Assembly (NCBI RefSeq): GCF_030271835.1 | Contig: NZ_CP127389.1 | Coordinates: 1,023,501 to 1,087,500, forward strand | From: Proteus appendicitidis | Lineage (GTDB): Bacteria > Pseudomonadota > Gammaproteobacteria > Enterobacterales > Enterobacteriaceae | Direction: 5' to 3' | Length of the DNA: 64,000 nucleotides | In this document: positions 28,473 to 37,586 of the stretch, piece after piece | Position numbering within the stretch: position 1 is the stretch's first letter | How the letters are laid out: every line of letters starts with the position of its first letter | The notes under the pieces: generated by a model | Database searches by the model: none | Seen by the model: the letters and a program-made list of their open reading frames with translations, nothing else | What the model was told of the DNA's origin: nothing | Program-made: the position numbers and the translations under genes

Positions 28473-29576
28473 ATGAGTAGCAGCCAAACGCTGGTTGTTA
28501 AATTAGGGACAAGTGTACTTACTGGTGGTTCACGACGTCTGGATCAGTCTCATATTGTGGAACTGGTTCGCCAATGTGCCAAACAACACGAAAAAGGGCA
28601 TCGGATTATCATTGTCACTTCAGGTGCAATTGCCGCAGGGCGTGAATATTTGAATTATCCTGATTTGCCCGCAACTATTGCTTCTAAACAGTTGCTTGCT
28701 GCTGTGGGGCAAAGCGCTTTAATTCAAGTATGGAAACAGTTATTTGCCATTTATGGTATTCATATTGGTCAAATGCTATTAACGCGTGCCGATATTGAAG
28801 ATAGAGAACGTTTCCTAAATGCGCGTGATACATTACATGCACTGTTAGATAACCATATTATCCCGGTTATCAATGAAAATGATGCTGTTGCTACCGCGGA
28901 AATTAAAGTGGGTGATAACGATAATTTATCAGCATTAGCGGCTATTTTAGGCGGTGCAGATAAACTGTTATTACTGACGGATATTGAAGGGCTTTATACG
29001 GCTGATCCTCGCAGTAACCCAGATGCTAAATTGATCCCAGAAGTTTTTGATATCAATGATGAGTTACGCCAAATGGCAGGTGATAGCGTATCAGGTTTAG
29101 GTACGGGTGGTATGGCAACAAAACTGCAAGCAGCAACCGTTGCAGGCCGCGCGGGTATTGATGTTGTTATCGCCGCAGGCGTACAACCTGAAGTTATCGC
29201 AAAAGTTATCAATAATGAACCTGTTGGAACGTTATTCCATGGCTTACAAAGCCCATTAGAAGCGCGTAAGCGGTGGATCTTTGGTGCGCCAATTGCTGGT
29301 GTGATTGTGGTTGATGAAGGGGCTGAAAACGCAATTAAAGAAAAAGGTAGCTCCCTTTTACCAAAAGGTATCAAAGAAATTAAAGGCGATTTCTCGCGTG
29401 GATGTGTTATCCGCATTCAAAGTTTACAAGGTAAAGATCTTGCTCATGGTGTTGCACACTATAACAGTGATGCACTGCGTCTAATCGCAGGACACCATTC
29501 ACAAGAAATTAGTCAAATTTTAGGTTACGAGTATGGCAGTGTTGCTGTGCATCGTGATGATATGATTGTTAGCTAA
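28473..29576 (+). CDS. proB: Glutamate 5-kinase ProB
   Basis: ProB phosphorylates glutamate with ATP, the first and feedback-controlled step of proline synthesis. The second ATG (28473) is chosen: it gives 367 residues beginning [19 protein letters not shown], matching the E. coli protein in length and start; the frame opens at 28461. Kinase motifs include VTSGAIAAG (about 49) and [18 protein letters not shown] (about 133). A C-terminal PUA domain follows from about 275. It ends 11 bases before proA; the two enzymes hand over an unstable intermediate. Confidence 0.96.
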   Translation: MSSSQTLVVKLGTSVLTGGSRRLDQSHIVELVRQCAKQHEKGHRIIIVTSGAIAAGREYLNYPDLPATIASKQLLAAVGQSALIQVWKQLFAIYGIHIGQMLLTRADIEDRERFLNARDTLHALLDNHIIPVINENDAVATAEIKVGDNDNLSALAAILGGADKLLLLTDIEGLYTADPRSNPDAKLIPEVFDINDELRQMAGDSVSGLGTGGMATKLQAATVAGRAGIDVVIAAGVQPEVIAKVINNEPVGTLFHGLQSPLEARKRWIFGAPIAGVIVVDEGAENAIKEKGSSLLPKGIKEIKGDFSRGCVIRIQSLQGKDLAHGVAHYNSDALRLIAGHHSQEISQILGYEYGSVAVHRDDMIVS

Positions 29577-29587
29577 GGAGCCTTCTG

Positions 29588-30841
29588 ATGTTAGAACAAA
29601 TGGGTAAATCGGCAAGAGAGGCATCTTGGCATTTAGCTCAACTATCAACAGAGCAAAAAAATCAGGCATTATTAGTGATGGCTGATTTATTAGAACAACA
29701 AGAAGCTTCAATTCTTGCAGCAAATGAAAAAGATATGCAAGCCGCTCGCGAAGCTAACATCAATGCCGCTATGCTTGATCGTTTATTACTTAATTCTGCA
29801 CGTTTAAAAGCAATTGCAGATGATGTACGACAAGTGTGCCGTTTAGAAGATCCTGTGGGTCAAGTTATTGATGGGCGTATGCTAGATAGTGGTTTACGTT
29901 TAGAGCGTCGTCGTGTGCCGTTGGGTGTTGTGGGTGTTATTTATGAAGCTCGTCCTAATGTCACAATTGATGTCGCTTCTTTATGTTTGAAAACGGGTAA
30001 TGCTGCTATTCTTCGTGGTGGAAAAGAGACCCATCATACTAACCAAGCGGTTGTTGCTGTTATTCAACAAGCATTAGAAAAATGTGGTATTCCTGCTGGC
30101 GCTATTCAGGCGATTGATAAGCCTGATCGTGAATTAGTCGCTAAAATGCTAAAAATGGATGAGTATATTGATATGCTTATTCCACGAGGTGGCGCAGGAT
30201 TACATAAACTTTGCCGTGAACAATCAACTATTCCCGTTATTACTGGTGGCATCGGTGTTTGTCATACTTTTGTGGATGAAAGTGCGGATTTAGAAAAAGC
30301 ATTAACGGTTATCGTAAATGCGAAAGTACAACGTCCAAGCGCGTGTAACTCTTTAGAAACGCTCTTAGTACACGAAAATATTGCAGATCTATTTTTACCA
30401 CAGCTAAGTGATGCTATGGCGGCTCAAAAGGTGACTTTGCATGCAAGTGAGAAGGCATTGGCAGGGCTGAAAAAAGGCGGAGCGACTGTTGTTGATGTGA
30501 AAGATGCAGATTATTGCGATGAATGGCTATCACTTGATTTAAACGTAGAAGTAGTGAGTGGGTTAACTGAGGCTATTAGCCATATTCGCCGTTATGGTAC
30601 TGCGCACTCTGATGCTATTTTAACGCAATCTATCGCTAATGCTGATCGCTTTGTTCGCCAAGTTGATTCTGCTGCTGTGTATGTTAATGCAAGTACACGT
30701 TTTACTGATGGTGGACAATTCGGTTTAGGTGCCGAGGTTGCTGTTAGTACACAGAAATTACATGCCAGAGGGCCAATGGGATTAGATGCCCTAACGACCT
30801 ATAAATGGATTGGTTACGGTGATAATACAATTCGTAGCTAA
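29588..30841 (+). CDS. proA: Glutamate-5-semialdehyde dehydrogenase (gamma-glutamyl phosphate reductase) ProA
   Basis: ProA reduces gamma-glutamyl phosphate with NADPH to glutamate semialdehyde, the second step of proline synthesis. It is a 417-residue member of the aldehyde dehydrogenase superfamily with catalytic C253 in [21 protein letters not shown] (about 119) and [23 protein letters not shown] sequence near the end are family signatures. A strong TAAGGAG ribosome site overlaps the proB stop region, consistent with a proBA operon. Confidence 0.97.
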   Translation: MLEQMGKSAREASWHLAQLSTEQKNQALLVMADLLEQQEASILAANEKDMQAAREANINAAMLDRLLLNSARLKAIADDVRQVCRLEDPVGQVIDGRMLDSGLRLERRRVPLGVVGVIYEARPNVTIDVASLCLKTGNAAILRGGKETHHTNQAVVAVIQQALEKCGIPAGAIQAIDKPDRELVAKMLKMDEYIDMLIPRGGAGLHKLCREQSTIPVITGGIGVCHTFVDESADLEKALTVIVNAKVQRPSACNSLETLLVHENIADLFLPQLSDAMAAQKVTLHASEKALAGLKKGGATVVDVKDADYCDEWLSLDLNVEVVSGLTEAISHIRRYGTAHSDAILTQSIANADRFVRQVDSAAVYVNASTRFTDGGQFGLGAEVAVSTQKLHARGPMGLDALTTYKWIGYGDNTIRS

Positions 30842-30859
30842 GTGTTAAGATGATTAAAT

Positions 30860-30893
30860 AAGCCATACTTTTCTAAAGTGTGGCTTTATTTTT
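30860..30893 (+). terminator. Terminator of proBA
   Basis: A 12-bp stem (AAGCCATACTTT with AAAGTGTGGCTT, one G-U pair) on a 3-base loop, followed by TATTTTTTT, 18 bases past proA. Confidence 0.88.
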
Positions 30894-30930
30894 TTGTTAC
30901 ATCAGGTATGATATTTCATACTTTACAGCA

Positions 30931-30948
30931 TGTAAATTTTTAATTACA
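30931..30948 (+). promoter_or_regulatory. TyrR box of aroL
   Basis: TGTAAATTTTTAATTACA fits the strong TyrR box TGTAAA-N6-TTTACA with one mismatch. It also shares its first half with a perfect 15-bp palindrome TTTACAGCATGTAAA at 30922-30936. It lies 38 bases upstream of the aroL start. In E. coli aroL is a TyrR-regulated gene, so site and target agree. Confidence 0.8.
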
Positions 30949-30986
30949 CCCCTAAAAGGGAACACACTATGGAGATAGTGCATTTT

Positions 30987-31499
30987 ATGGATAGTACAAT
31001 TTACCTTATCGGACCTAGAGGTGCAGGAAAAACAACAGTAGGTAAAGCACTTTCCCTCACTTTAAATTATAGATTTATTGATACGGATGATTGGATAACC
31101 CAAAAATATCAACAAACTATATCTTCGATGGTTCAAGAGAAAGGTTGGGATTTTTTTCGTCAAACTGAATCAGATGCATTAGTCCAAGTTAGCCAGCCTA
31201 ACCAAGTTATCTCAACAGGTGGTGGGATGATTTTAGCAGATCAAAATCGTGCTTATATGAAATCTTCAGGTGTTATTATTTATTTACAGGCATCTCTTGA
31301 AACTTTAGTTGAGCGTTTATCCCAAGATCCAAATGACGCACAAAGACCGAGTTTGACAGGTAAAACGTTAGTTTCAGAAATGAATGACGTTTTGACTAAA
31401 CGTGAACCTTTATATTTGCAGTGTGCTGATATCATTGTCGATGCGGGATTACCGATAAATGAGATTATTGAGGCAATCCTCGCAAAACTCACGAAATAA
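30987..31499 (+). CDS. aroL: Shikimate kinase AroL
   Basis: Shikimate kinase phosphorylates shikimate in the common aromatic pathway. The ATG at 30987 gives 170 residues starting MDSTIYLIGPRG, aligned with AroL; an upstream in-frame ATG at 30969 also has an AAAGGG site and would add six residues. Walker A is GPRGAGKTT (9-17). DTDDW (32-36) binds shikimate, STGGGMIL the substrate loop, and RPSLTG the lid. The AroL assignment over AroK rests on GPRG, sequence agreement and the upstream TyrR box. Confidence 0.92.
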   Translation: MDSTIYLIGPRGAGKTTVGKALSLTLNYRFIDTDDWITQKYQQTISSMVQEKGWDFFRQTESDALVQVSQPNQVISTGGGMILADQNRAYMKSSGVIIYLQASLETLVERLSQDPNDAQRPSLTGKTLVSEMNDVLTKREPLYLQCADIIVDAGLPINEIIEAILAKLTK

Positions 31500-31596
31500 T
31501 TAAGCAATCGTCTGATATAAAGGATAAAACAGGGAACATCTATTTTATTTTCGTCACATCCTATTTATAGTAAGGCTAATTATAGCAAAATGAGAT

Positions 31597-33762
31597 ATGG
31601 ATATGATGTTGATAGCGTTTTTTAAAACACTATTTAAATTCTTATTTAGAATAAGAATTGAAGGACTTGTTAATCAGTTTTCACAATATGAAAAATGTAT
31701 AATTACGCCAAATCACACTTCTTTTATTGACGGTATATTATTACGTTTATTCCTACCTATTAATCCTGTATTTGCTGTTTATACCTCTGTTGCTTCTGCA
31801 AAAACGACAAAATGGTTAGGTCGTTATGCCGATATCGTACCTTTAGATCCCGCTAACCCAATGGCAGTGCGTCAGTTAGTTAAAGAAGTGGATAAGGGGC
31901 GTCCGGTTGTGATTTTCCCTGAAGGAAGGATCACAGTAACAAATGGTTTGATGAAAATTTATGAGGGCGCTGCTTTTATTGCCGCCAAATCAGGTGCTAA
32001 AGTTGTTCCTGTTAGAATTGAAGGCGCTGAATTCAGCTATTTTTCGCGAGTACGTAAAAGCTTACGCGTAAAGTCTCAATTCTTTCCTAAAATCACTATC
32101 AAGGTGCTTCCTGCTGTTGATTTACCGATGCCAAAAGCTGAAAAATCTTCTGAGCGTCGCCGATTAGCAGGTGAAGCCATGCGTGACATCATGATGGAAG
32201 CCATCATGCAAACACGTCTTAATATCACGCTGTATGAAGCATTTTTACAGGCAATGTCTCAATATGGTCGATTTAGTCCGCTAATTTCTGATATCAACCT
32301 AAAAGAAGATTCCTATCAAGGTTTACTGAAAAAAACGTTAGGGATCAGTCGATTGATTGAGCGCTACACTGAACCGAAAGAGCGTATAGGTTTACTGCTT
32401 CCAAATACAACAGTAACTGCGGCTGCACTATTAGGTGCAACAATGCGTCAACGTGTTGTGGCAATGCTTAACTACACAGCAGGTAGTTTAGGTGTACAAA
32501 ATGCGATGAAAGCTGCATCAATCAAAACTATCTTTACATCACGCCAGTTTTTAGAAAAAGGGAATTTATTACATATTCCTGAGCAAACCCCAGAAGCTAA
32601 TTGGATTTATCTTGAGGATCTAAAAGATACTGTCACCAGTGAAGATAAACGCTGGATCTTCAAACATCTTATTACGCCTAAAAAAGCGATGTTACCGCAA
32701 GATGCTCATGATGCAGCCGTTATTCTATTTACATCAGGCTCTGAAGGAACGCCTAAAGGTGTGGTTCACAGCCATTCAAGTTTATTGGCTAACGTTGAGC
32801 AAATTCGCGCTATTGCTGATTTTTCACCGAAAGACAAATTTATGTCAGCATTGCCATTATTCCATGCCTTTGGTTTAACAGCTTGCTTGCTAACGCCAAT
32901 TTGTCTGGGGGCGCGCGTTTTTCTTTATCCAAGCCCATTACACTATCGAGTCGTACCTGAATTAGTCTATGACCAAAACTGTACAGTGTTATTTGGTACA
33001 TCAACCTTTTTAGGAAACTACGGAAAATTTGCCCATCCTTATGATTTTGCCAGAGTGAGATATGTGGTTGCTGGGGCTGAAAAGCTCTCTGAATCAACTC
33101 GTGTTTTATGGCAAGAGAAATTCGGTATTCGTATTTTAGAAGGTTATGGCGTAACAGAATGCGCACCAGTTGTGTCAATCAACGTGCCTATGAGTGCCAA
33201 AACGCATACAGTAGGGCGTTTATTACCCGGTATGGAAGGGCGTTTAATTCCAATGAATGGTATTACCGAAGGCGGTAGACTACAACTTCGTGGCCCTAAC
33301 GTAATGATGGGATACTTACGAGTAGAATCACCTGAAAAACTGGAAATTCCTGTTGCAACCAATGCTGAAGGTATTGACGAAGAAGGTTGGTACGACACTG
33401 GTGATATTGTTGCTATTGATAGCGAAGGTTTTTGTACTATTAAAGGGCGCGTAAAACGTTTTGCAAAAATTGCGGGTGAAATGGTTTCTCTTGAAGGTGT
33501 TGAGCAACTTGCACGTAAAGCATCTAAAGGTGAGCACGCAGTTGTGACAATAAGTGATAAACGTAGAGGCGAATCATTAGTTCTGTTCACAACCGATAAG
33601 CAATTAGATCGTAGCACGCTGTCAGCATTAGCAAAATCGGAAGGTGTTGCTGAAATTGCTGTACCAAAGGATATTCGTTTTATCAAAGAAATTCCTGTTT
33701 TAGGAAGTGGGAAAACGGATTTTGTCTCATTAAAAAAACTTGCTGAACAGGAAAATAACTAA
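31597..33762 (+). CDS. aas: Bifunctional 2-acylglycerophosphoethanolamine acyltransferase / acyl-ACP synthetase
   Basis: Aas re-acylates lysophosphatidylethanolamine at the inner membrane, recycling phospholipid damaged or used for lipoprotein acylation. The 721-residue protein has an N-terminal acyltransferase domain with [10 protein letters not shown] (catalytic H and D, about 36-45) and FPEGRIT, and a C-terminal AMP-forming synthetase domain with [12 protein letters not shown] (about 377) and [10 protein letters not shown] (about 515). Its stop overlaps the start of lplT by one base, so the two are translationally coupled; LplT brings in the substrate. The ribosome site is weak. Confidence 0.97.
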   Translation: MDMMLIAFFKTLFKFLFRIRIEGLVNQFSQYEKCIITPNHTSFIDGILLRLFLPINPVFAVYTSVASAKTTKWLGRYADIVPLDPANPMAVRQLVKEVDKGRPVVIFPEGRITVTNGLMKIYEGAAFIAAKSGAKVVPVRIEGAEFSYFSRVRKSLRVKSQFFPKITIKVLPAVDLPMPKAEKSSERRRLAGEAMRDIMMEAIMQTRLNITLYEAFLQAMSQYGRFSPLISDINLKEDSYQGLLKKTLGISRLIERYTEPKERIGLLLPNTTVTAAALLGATMRQRVVAMLNYTAGSLGVQNAMKAASIKTIFTSRQFLEKGNLLHIPEQTPEANWIYLEDLKDTVTSEDKRWIFKHLITPKKAMLPQDAHDAAVILFTSGSEGTPKGVVHSHSSLLANVEQIRAIADFSPKDKFMSALPLFHAFGLTACLLTPICLGARVFLYPSPLHYRVVPELVYDQNCTVLFGTSTFLGNYGKFAHPYDFARVRYVVAGAEKLSESTRVLWQEKFGIRILEGYGVTECAPVVSINVPMSAKTHTVGRLLPGMEGRLIPMNGITEGGRLQLRGPNVMMGYLRVESPEKLEIPVATNAEGIDEEGWYDTGDIVAIDSEGFCTIKGRVKRFAKIAGEMVSLEGVEQLARKASKGEHAVVTISDKRRGESLVLFTTDKQLDRSTLSALAKSEGVAEIAVPKDIRFIKEIPVLGSGKTDFVSLKKLAEQENN

Positions 33763-34961
33763 TGTCAGAGAATATTAGCCAGCCTCCTTTAATGAGTAGA
33801 GGAATGAAAGCGGTATTGATATCGCAATTTCTTTCTGCTTTTGCTGACAATGCATTATTGTTTGCGATCCTTGCTCAGTTTAAATCGGCACTTTATCCAG
33901 AGTGGAGCCAACCTGTTTTACAAATGGTCTTTGTGCTGGCTTTTATTCTTTTAGCGCCTTTTGTCGGGCAGTTTGCTGATCGTAACCCTAAGGGTAGGGT
34001 TATGCTCAGTGGTAACCTTTTAAAATTTGTAGGCGCATTTCTTATCTGTGTCGGCTCTGATCCTTTCCTTGGTTATGCCTTAGTGGGAATTGGTGCTGCT
34101 GTTTATTCTCCTGCTAAATATGGCATTTTAGGCGAACTCACCGATGGCGAACGCTTAGTAAAAGCTAATGGTTTAATGGAAGCATCAACGATTGCTGCTA
34201 TTTTATTAGGTTCAGTGATTGGTGGTTTGCTCTCAGATTGGAGCATTGTGCTTGCATTAGGTGTTTGCGCTGCAATGTATGCTTTAGCGGTATTTGTTAA
34301 CTTTAGTATACCCAAATTATCAGCGGCTCAAATCGGGCGAGGTTGGAACATTAAAAAAATGTTCACACAGTTTCTTGAGGCAACGCGTACCTTATGGGCT
34401 GATAAAGAAAGCCGCTTTTCTTTAGTGGGAACCAGCATGTTTTGGGGCGCAGGGGTTACATTGCGTTTTTTACTTGTTCAGTGGGTACCTATTGCTTTAG
34501 ATATGACTGATAATACGACACCGACTATATTAAATGCGATGGTTGCCATTGGTATTGTGGTCGGTGCGGGGCTTGCTGCTAAATTTGTAACACTGAAAAC
34601 AGTACGCCGCTGTATGCCTGCCGGTATTTTAATTGGTCTTGGTGTTATTTACTTCTCATTGCAAACCTCAATTATTCCATCTTATCTAATTCTTATCATT
34701 ATCGGTATTTTTGGCGGTTTCTTTGTCGTGCCATTGAATGCGCTATTACAAGACAAAGGAAAGCACAGTGTTGGTGCCGGTAATGCTATTGCTGTACAAA
34801 ACTTAGGTGAAAATACGGCAATGCTATTAATGCTTGGATTGTTCTCACTGGTGACAAGCATTGGTGTCTCTGTCGTTGCTATCGGAATTGGGTTTGGTGC
34901 TATTTTTGCCCTCGCAATTGGTGGCCTATGGTTATGGGATTGCACTAGAAAGAAATCTTAA
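33762..34961 (+). CDS. lplT: Lysophospholipid transporter LplT
   Basis: LplT is a major-facilitator-type flippase that moves lysophospholipids from the outer to the inner leaflet, where Aas re-acylates them. The 399-residue protein has about 12 membrane helices. [14 protein letters not shown] (about 23-36), [14 protein letters not shown] (about 69-82) and [12 protein letters not shown] are family segments. Start codon overlaps the aas stop (TAATG). Confidence 0.96.
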   Translation: MSENISQPPLMSRGMKAVLISQFLSAFADNALLFAILAQFKSALYPEWSQPVLQMVFVLAFILLAPFVGQFADRNPKGRVMLSGNLLKFVGAFLICVGSDPFLGYALVGIGAAVYSPAKYGILGELTDGERLVKANGLMEASTIAAILLGSVIGGLLSDWSIVLALGVCAAMYALAVFVNFSIPKLSAAQIGRGWNIKKMFTQFLEATRTLWADKESRFSLVGTSMFWGAGVTLRFLLVQWVPIALDMTDNTTPTILNAMVAIGIVVGAGLAAKFVTLKTVRRCMPAGILIGLGVIYFSLQTSIIPSYLILIIIGIFGGFFVVPLNALLQDKGKHSVGAGNAIAVQNLGENTAMLLMLGLFSLVTSIGVSVVAIGIGFGAIFALAIGGLWLWDCTRKKS

Positions 34962-34997
34962 ACAGTGAGATTTAGAATAGAGGTTAGATGAACCTTA

Positions 34998-35504
34998 ATG
35001 ATAAATTACGATGAAATGACCCACCTAAGTATTGAGGTGGGTAAAGCGTTACTTGAAAAGAAGAGCACGATAACAACCGCTGAATCTTGCACTGGTGGAT
35101 GGATTGCGAAAGTTATTACTGATATTGCCGGAAGTTCTGAATATTATCACCGTGGCTTTGTAACATATAGCAATGAAGCAAAGCATGAAATGATAGGTGT
35201 TGATGAACAAACTTTGCTTAAATACGGCGCGGTGAGTGAGGAAGTTGTTCTTCAAATGGCTAAAGGCGCACTGATAGCCGCCAATGCAGATTTTGCAGTG
35301 TCTGTTAGCGGTATTGCTGGTCCTGGTGGTGGTAGCGAAGAAAAACCTGTTGGTTTAGTTTGGTTTGGCTTTGCAATGAGAAAACCCACAGGTATTCAAA
35401 CGATGGCAAAACACTGTATATTCAGTGGTTCACGAGAGCAAGTAAGAGCTGAATCTGTTATTTTTTCTTTAAAATCAATTCTTAAAGAAATTATTAATAA
35501 TTAA
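34998..35504 (+). CDS. pncC: Nicotinamide-nucleotide amidohydrolase PncC (YgaD, CinA C-terminal type)
   Basis: PncC deamidates nicotinamide mononucleotide to nicotinate mononucleotide in the pyridine nucleotide cycle. This 168-residue protein is a stand-alone CinA C-terminal domain. TTAESCTGGWIAKVITDIAG (about 28-47) and SGIAGPGGGSEEKPVG (about 101-116) are the active-site segments. It lies just upstream of recA, as in other enterobacteria. Its stop codon is three bases before the recA -35 box. Confidence 0.95.
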   Translation: MINYDEMTHLSIEVGKALLEKKSTITTAESCTGGWIAKVITDIAGSSEYYHRGFVTYSNEAKHEMIGVDEQTLLKYGAVSEEVVLQMAKGALIAANADFAVSVSGIAGPGGGSEEKPVGLVWFGFAMRKPTGIQTMAKHCIFSGSREQVRAESVIFSLKSILKEIINN

Positions 35505-35505
35505 C

Positions 35506-35533
35506 TTGATACTGTATGATTATACAGTATAAT
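35506..35533 (+). promoter_or_regulatory. recA promoter with LexA operator filling the spacer
   Basis: The -35 is TTGATA (35506-35511) and the -10 is TATAAT (35528-35533), 16 bases apart. The spacer itself, CTGTATGATTATACAG (35512-35527), is a near-perfect CTG-N10-CAG LexA box. LexA bound here would exclude RNA polymerase completely. The recA ATG is 78 bases past the -10. Confidence 0.93.
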
Positions 35534-35611
35534 GAGTTTCAACAAGCAAAATCATATACGTTTTAATGGTAGTGACCCATCTTTATGCTTCACTGCCCAG
35601 AGGGAGATAAC

Positions 35612-36682
35612 ATGGCTATTGATGAAAACAAACAAAAAGCATTGGCCGCAGCACTTGGTCAAATTGAAAAGCAATTTGGTAAAGGGTCTATCATGCGTCT
35701 GGGCGAAGATCGTTCCATGAACGTTGAAACCATCTCTACAGGTTCTTTATCATTAGACGTTGCTTTAGGTGCTGGTGGTTTACCACGCGGTCGTATTGTT
35801 GAAATCTATGGCCCAGAATCTTCAGGTAAAACAACGTTAACACTACAAGTTATCGCAGCGGCTCAACGTGAAGGCAAAATTTGTGCATTTATCGATGCTG
35901 AGCACGCTTTAGATCCTATCTACGCTAAAAAACTAGGCGTAGATATTGATAATCTGCTGTGTTCTCAGCCTGATACAGGTGAACAAGCCTTAGAGATTTG
36001 TGATGCATTATCTCGTTCTGGTGCTGTTGATGTTATCGTTGTTGACTCCGTTGCTGCCTTAACACCAAAAGCAGAAATTGAAGGTGAAATTGGTGATTCA
36101 CACGTTGGCTTAGCCGCTCGTATGATGAGCCAAGCTATGCGTAAATTAGCGGGTAACCTGAAAAACTCCAACACATTGCTTATTTTCATCAACCAAATTC
36201 GTATGAAAATCGGTGTTATGTTTGGTAACCCAGAAACAACAACAGGTGGTAATGCACTTAAATTCTACGCATCTGTTCGTTTAGATATTCGTCGTATCGG
36301 TTCTGTTAAAAACGGTGATGAAGTTGTTGGTAGTGAAACTCGCGTTAAAGTGGTGAAAAACAAGATTGCAGCACCATTTAAACAAGCTGAATTCCAAATT
36401 ATGTATGGCGAAGGTATTAATACCTTTGGTGAACTAATTGATTTAGGTGTTAAACATAAATTGGTAGAGAAAGCTGGCGCATGGTACAGCTACAATGGTG
36501 AGAAAATTGGTCAAGGTAAAGCCAATGCAACAACTTACCTGAAAGAACACCCTGAAATGTATGATGAGCTAAACACTAAACTACGTGAAATGTTATTAAA
36601 TCATGCGGGCGAATTTACTAGTGCAGCCGATTTTACTAACGATAGTGATAATGCTGCAGACATTGAAGAGACAGAAGAATAA
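35612..36682 (+). CDS. recA: Recombinase RecA
   Basis: RecA forms filaments on single-stranded DNA, drives strand exchange and triggers LexA self-cleavage. The ATG at 35612 gives 356 residues (MAIDENKQ) with AGGGAG upstream; the frame opens earlier at 35585 with nine unrelated residues. Walker A is GPESSGKT at 67-74, and the L2 DNA-binding loop [19 protein letters not shown] is at about 209-227. The acidic C-terminal tail ([11 protein letters not shown]) is present. Controlled by its LexA-box promoter. recX, which usually follows in enterobacteria, is not seen before alaS. Confidence 0.99.
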   Translation: MAIDENKQKALAAALGQIEKQFGKGSIMRLGEDRSMNVETISTGSLSLDVALGAGGLPRGRIVEIYGPESSGKTTLTLQVIAAAQREGKICAFIDAEHALDPIYAKKLGVDIDNLLCSQPDTGEQALEICDALSRSGAVDVIVVDSVAALTPKAEIEGEIGDSHVGLAARMMSQAMRKLAGNLKNSNTLLIFINQIRMKIGVMFGNPETTTGGNALKFYASVRLDIRRIGSVKNGDEVVGSETRVKVVKNKIAAPFKQAEFQIMYGEGINTFGELIDLGVKHKLVEKAGAWYSYNGEKIGQGKANATTYLKEHPEMYDELNTKLREMLLNHAGEFTSAADFTNDSDNAADIEETEE

Positions 36683-36787
36683 TTTTTCTGCCAATGTCTA
36701 AATGACTAAATTGAATGTGTATTAAAACATATTACGTTTATCGTAGTTGTAAATCACTAGTCAATTAATGTGATTTAACTCACTTAG

Positions 36788-36817
36788 AAAAGGAAGCTAT
36801 AAAATGGCTTCCTTTTT
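36788..36817 (+). terminator. Terminator of recA
   Basis: A 10-bp stem (AAAAGGAAGC with GCTTCCTTTT) on a 9-base loop, followed by T, 105 bases past the recA stop. In E. coli the recA terminator is leaky so that recX can be read; here no recX follows. Confidence 0.87.
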
Positions 36818-37586
36818 GCTATATGTCGTATTTTTTATTCAAAAGAGAGCTAAAATTAGTCTTATTTTGTTTTCTTTTTCTAAAAAATAGCCTTTAACAC
36901 TACTTTACTTAATATAACGATATTTTTTACTAACCTATTTTCTATAGTTGTATGAAGTTTTATATAGTGAAATTTTGGTGATATATCCTTGTTAATAAAT
37001 AATCTAAATAAGAATCATTACGATAATCTGGTTGCACCAGATAATAAATAATTGACATATAAAGATAAATATCTTCAATATATTTGGATCTAATTTAAAT
37101 TGCATTTAAAGGTTTGTTGAGATGCAAGATGAATTTTATACGGATAAATGCTTTTATTTTAGTAAGTTATCGCGCTATTAATATTTTATTTAAGTAATAA
37201 CATCTATGTGTTTATTACTAATTGCAATAAGAAAAAGAGATTATCCAGAGAAAATAAACGTATAAAGAGTAACTCCACAAAAAAACAGTAATAGCAAATA
37301 CTTTTTAATAATTACAAAATGAAAATACTTTAAGTTGCTAACATTTCCCAAGATAATTGCTCTTAAAGAGAGAAAAGTCCCATTCTCAGATAACAATCCC
37401 ACTTTCAGAAAAAAACTAGACGATTTACAATGTCAACACGAATAAGTTTATCGGGGGTTTTACTTCTGACAGAAGAAATTCTATCTTATCCCTACTTATG
37501 TATTCGTTGGCTAAGTAGAGGTAACAATAAACCTCCTCTAACTAGATTTCTAATTTCTGTTTTTCCAGCTTGATTTCGGGATAATT
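36818..37586. other. 769-base AT-rich gap between recA terminator and alaS; no recX
   Basis: No frame of gene length is seen on either strand. The region holds a perfect palindrome at 37026-37042 with TTGACA beginning 10 bases after it. Further on are a tiny 19-codon frame at 37122-37181, and short inverted repeats near alaS (GAGGT/ACCTC around 37518-37537). The last part must carry the alaS promoter and leader. In related enterobacteria this interval encodes recX. Confidence 0.6.
37026..37042. promoter_or_regulatory. Perfect palindrome ATCTGGT-TGC-ACCAGAT, GntR/FadR-family-type operator candidate
   Basis: A 7-bp perfect inverted repeat around 3 bases has the TGGTnnnACCA core typical of FadR-subfamily GntR regulators such as PdhR. 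It ends 9 bases before a consensus TTGACA (37052-37057), with CAATAT 18 bases after that. Operator or small hairpin are both possible; no gene is seen directly downstream. Confidence 0.45.

Noticed and set aside
33144..33686. 180-codon minus-strand frame inside aas
   Set aside because: It is fully covered by aas, whose motifs are intact; the frame is an antisense shadow of the coding pattern. The same applies to long antisense frames in nqrA (12102-12473), nqrC (14686-15153) and proB (28994-29416).
37122..37181. 19-codon frame (MQDEFYTDKCFYFSKLSRY) in the recA-alaS gap
   Set aside because: Ribosome site is weak (AAAGG), length is within chance for this AT-rich gap, and no terminator pair or repeat codons suggest a leader peptide.
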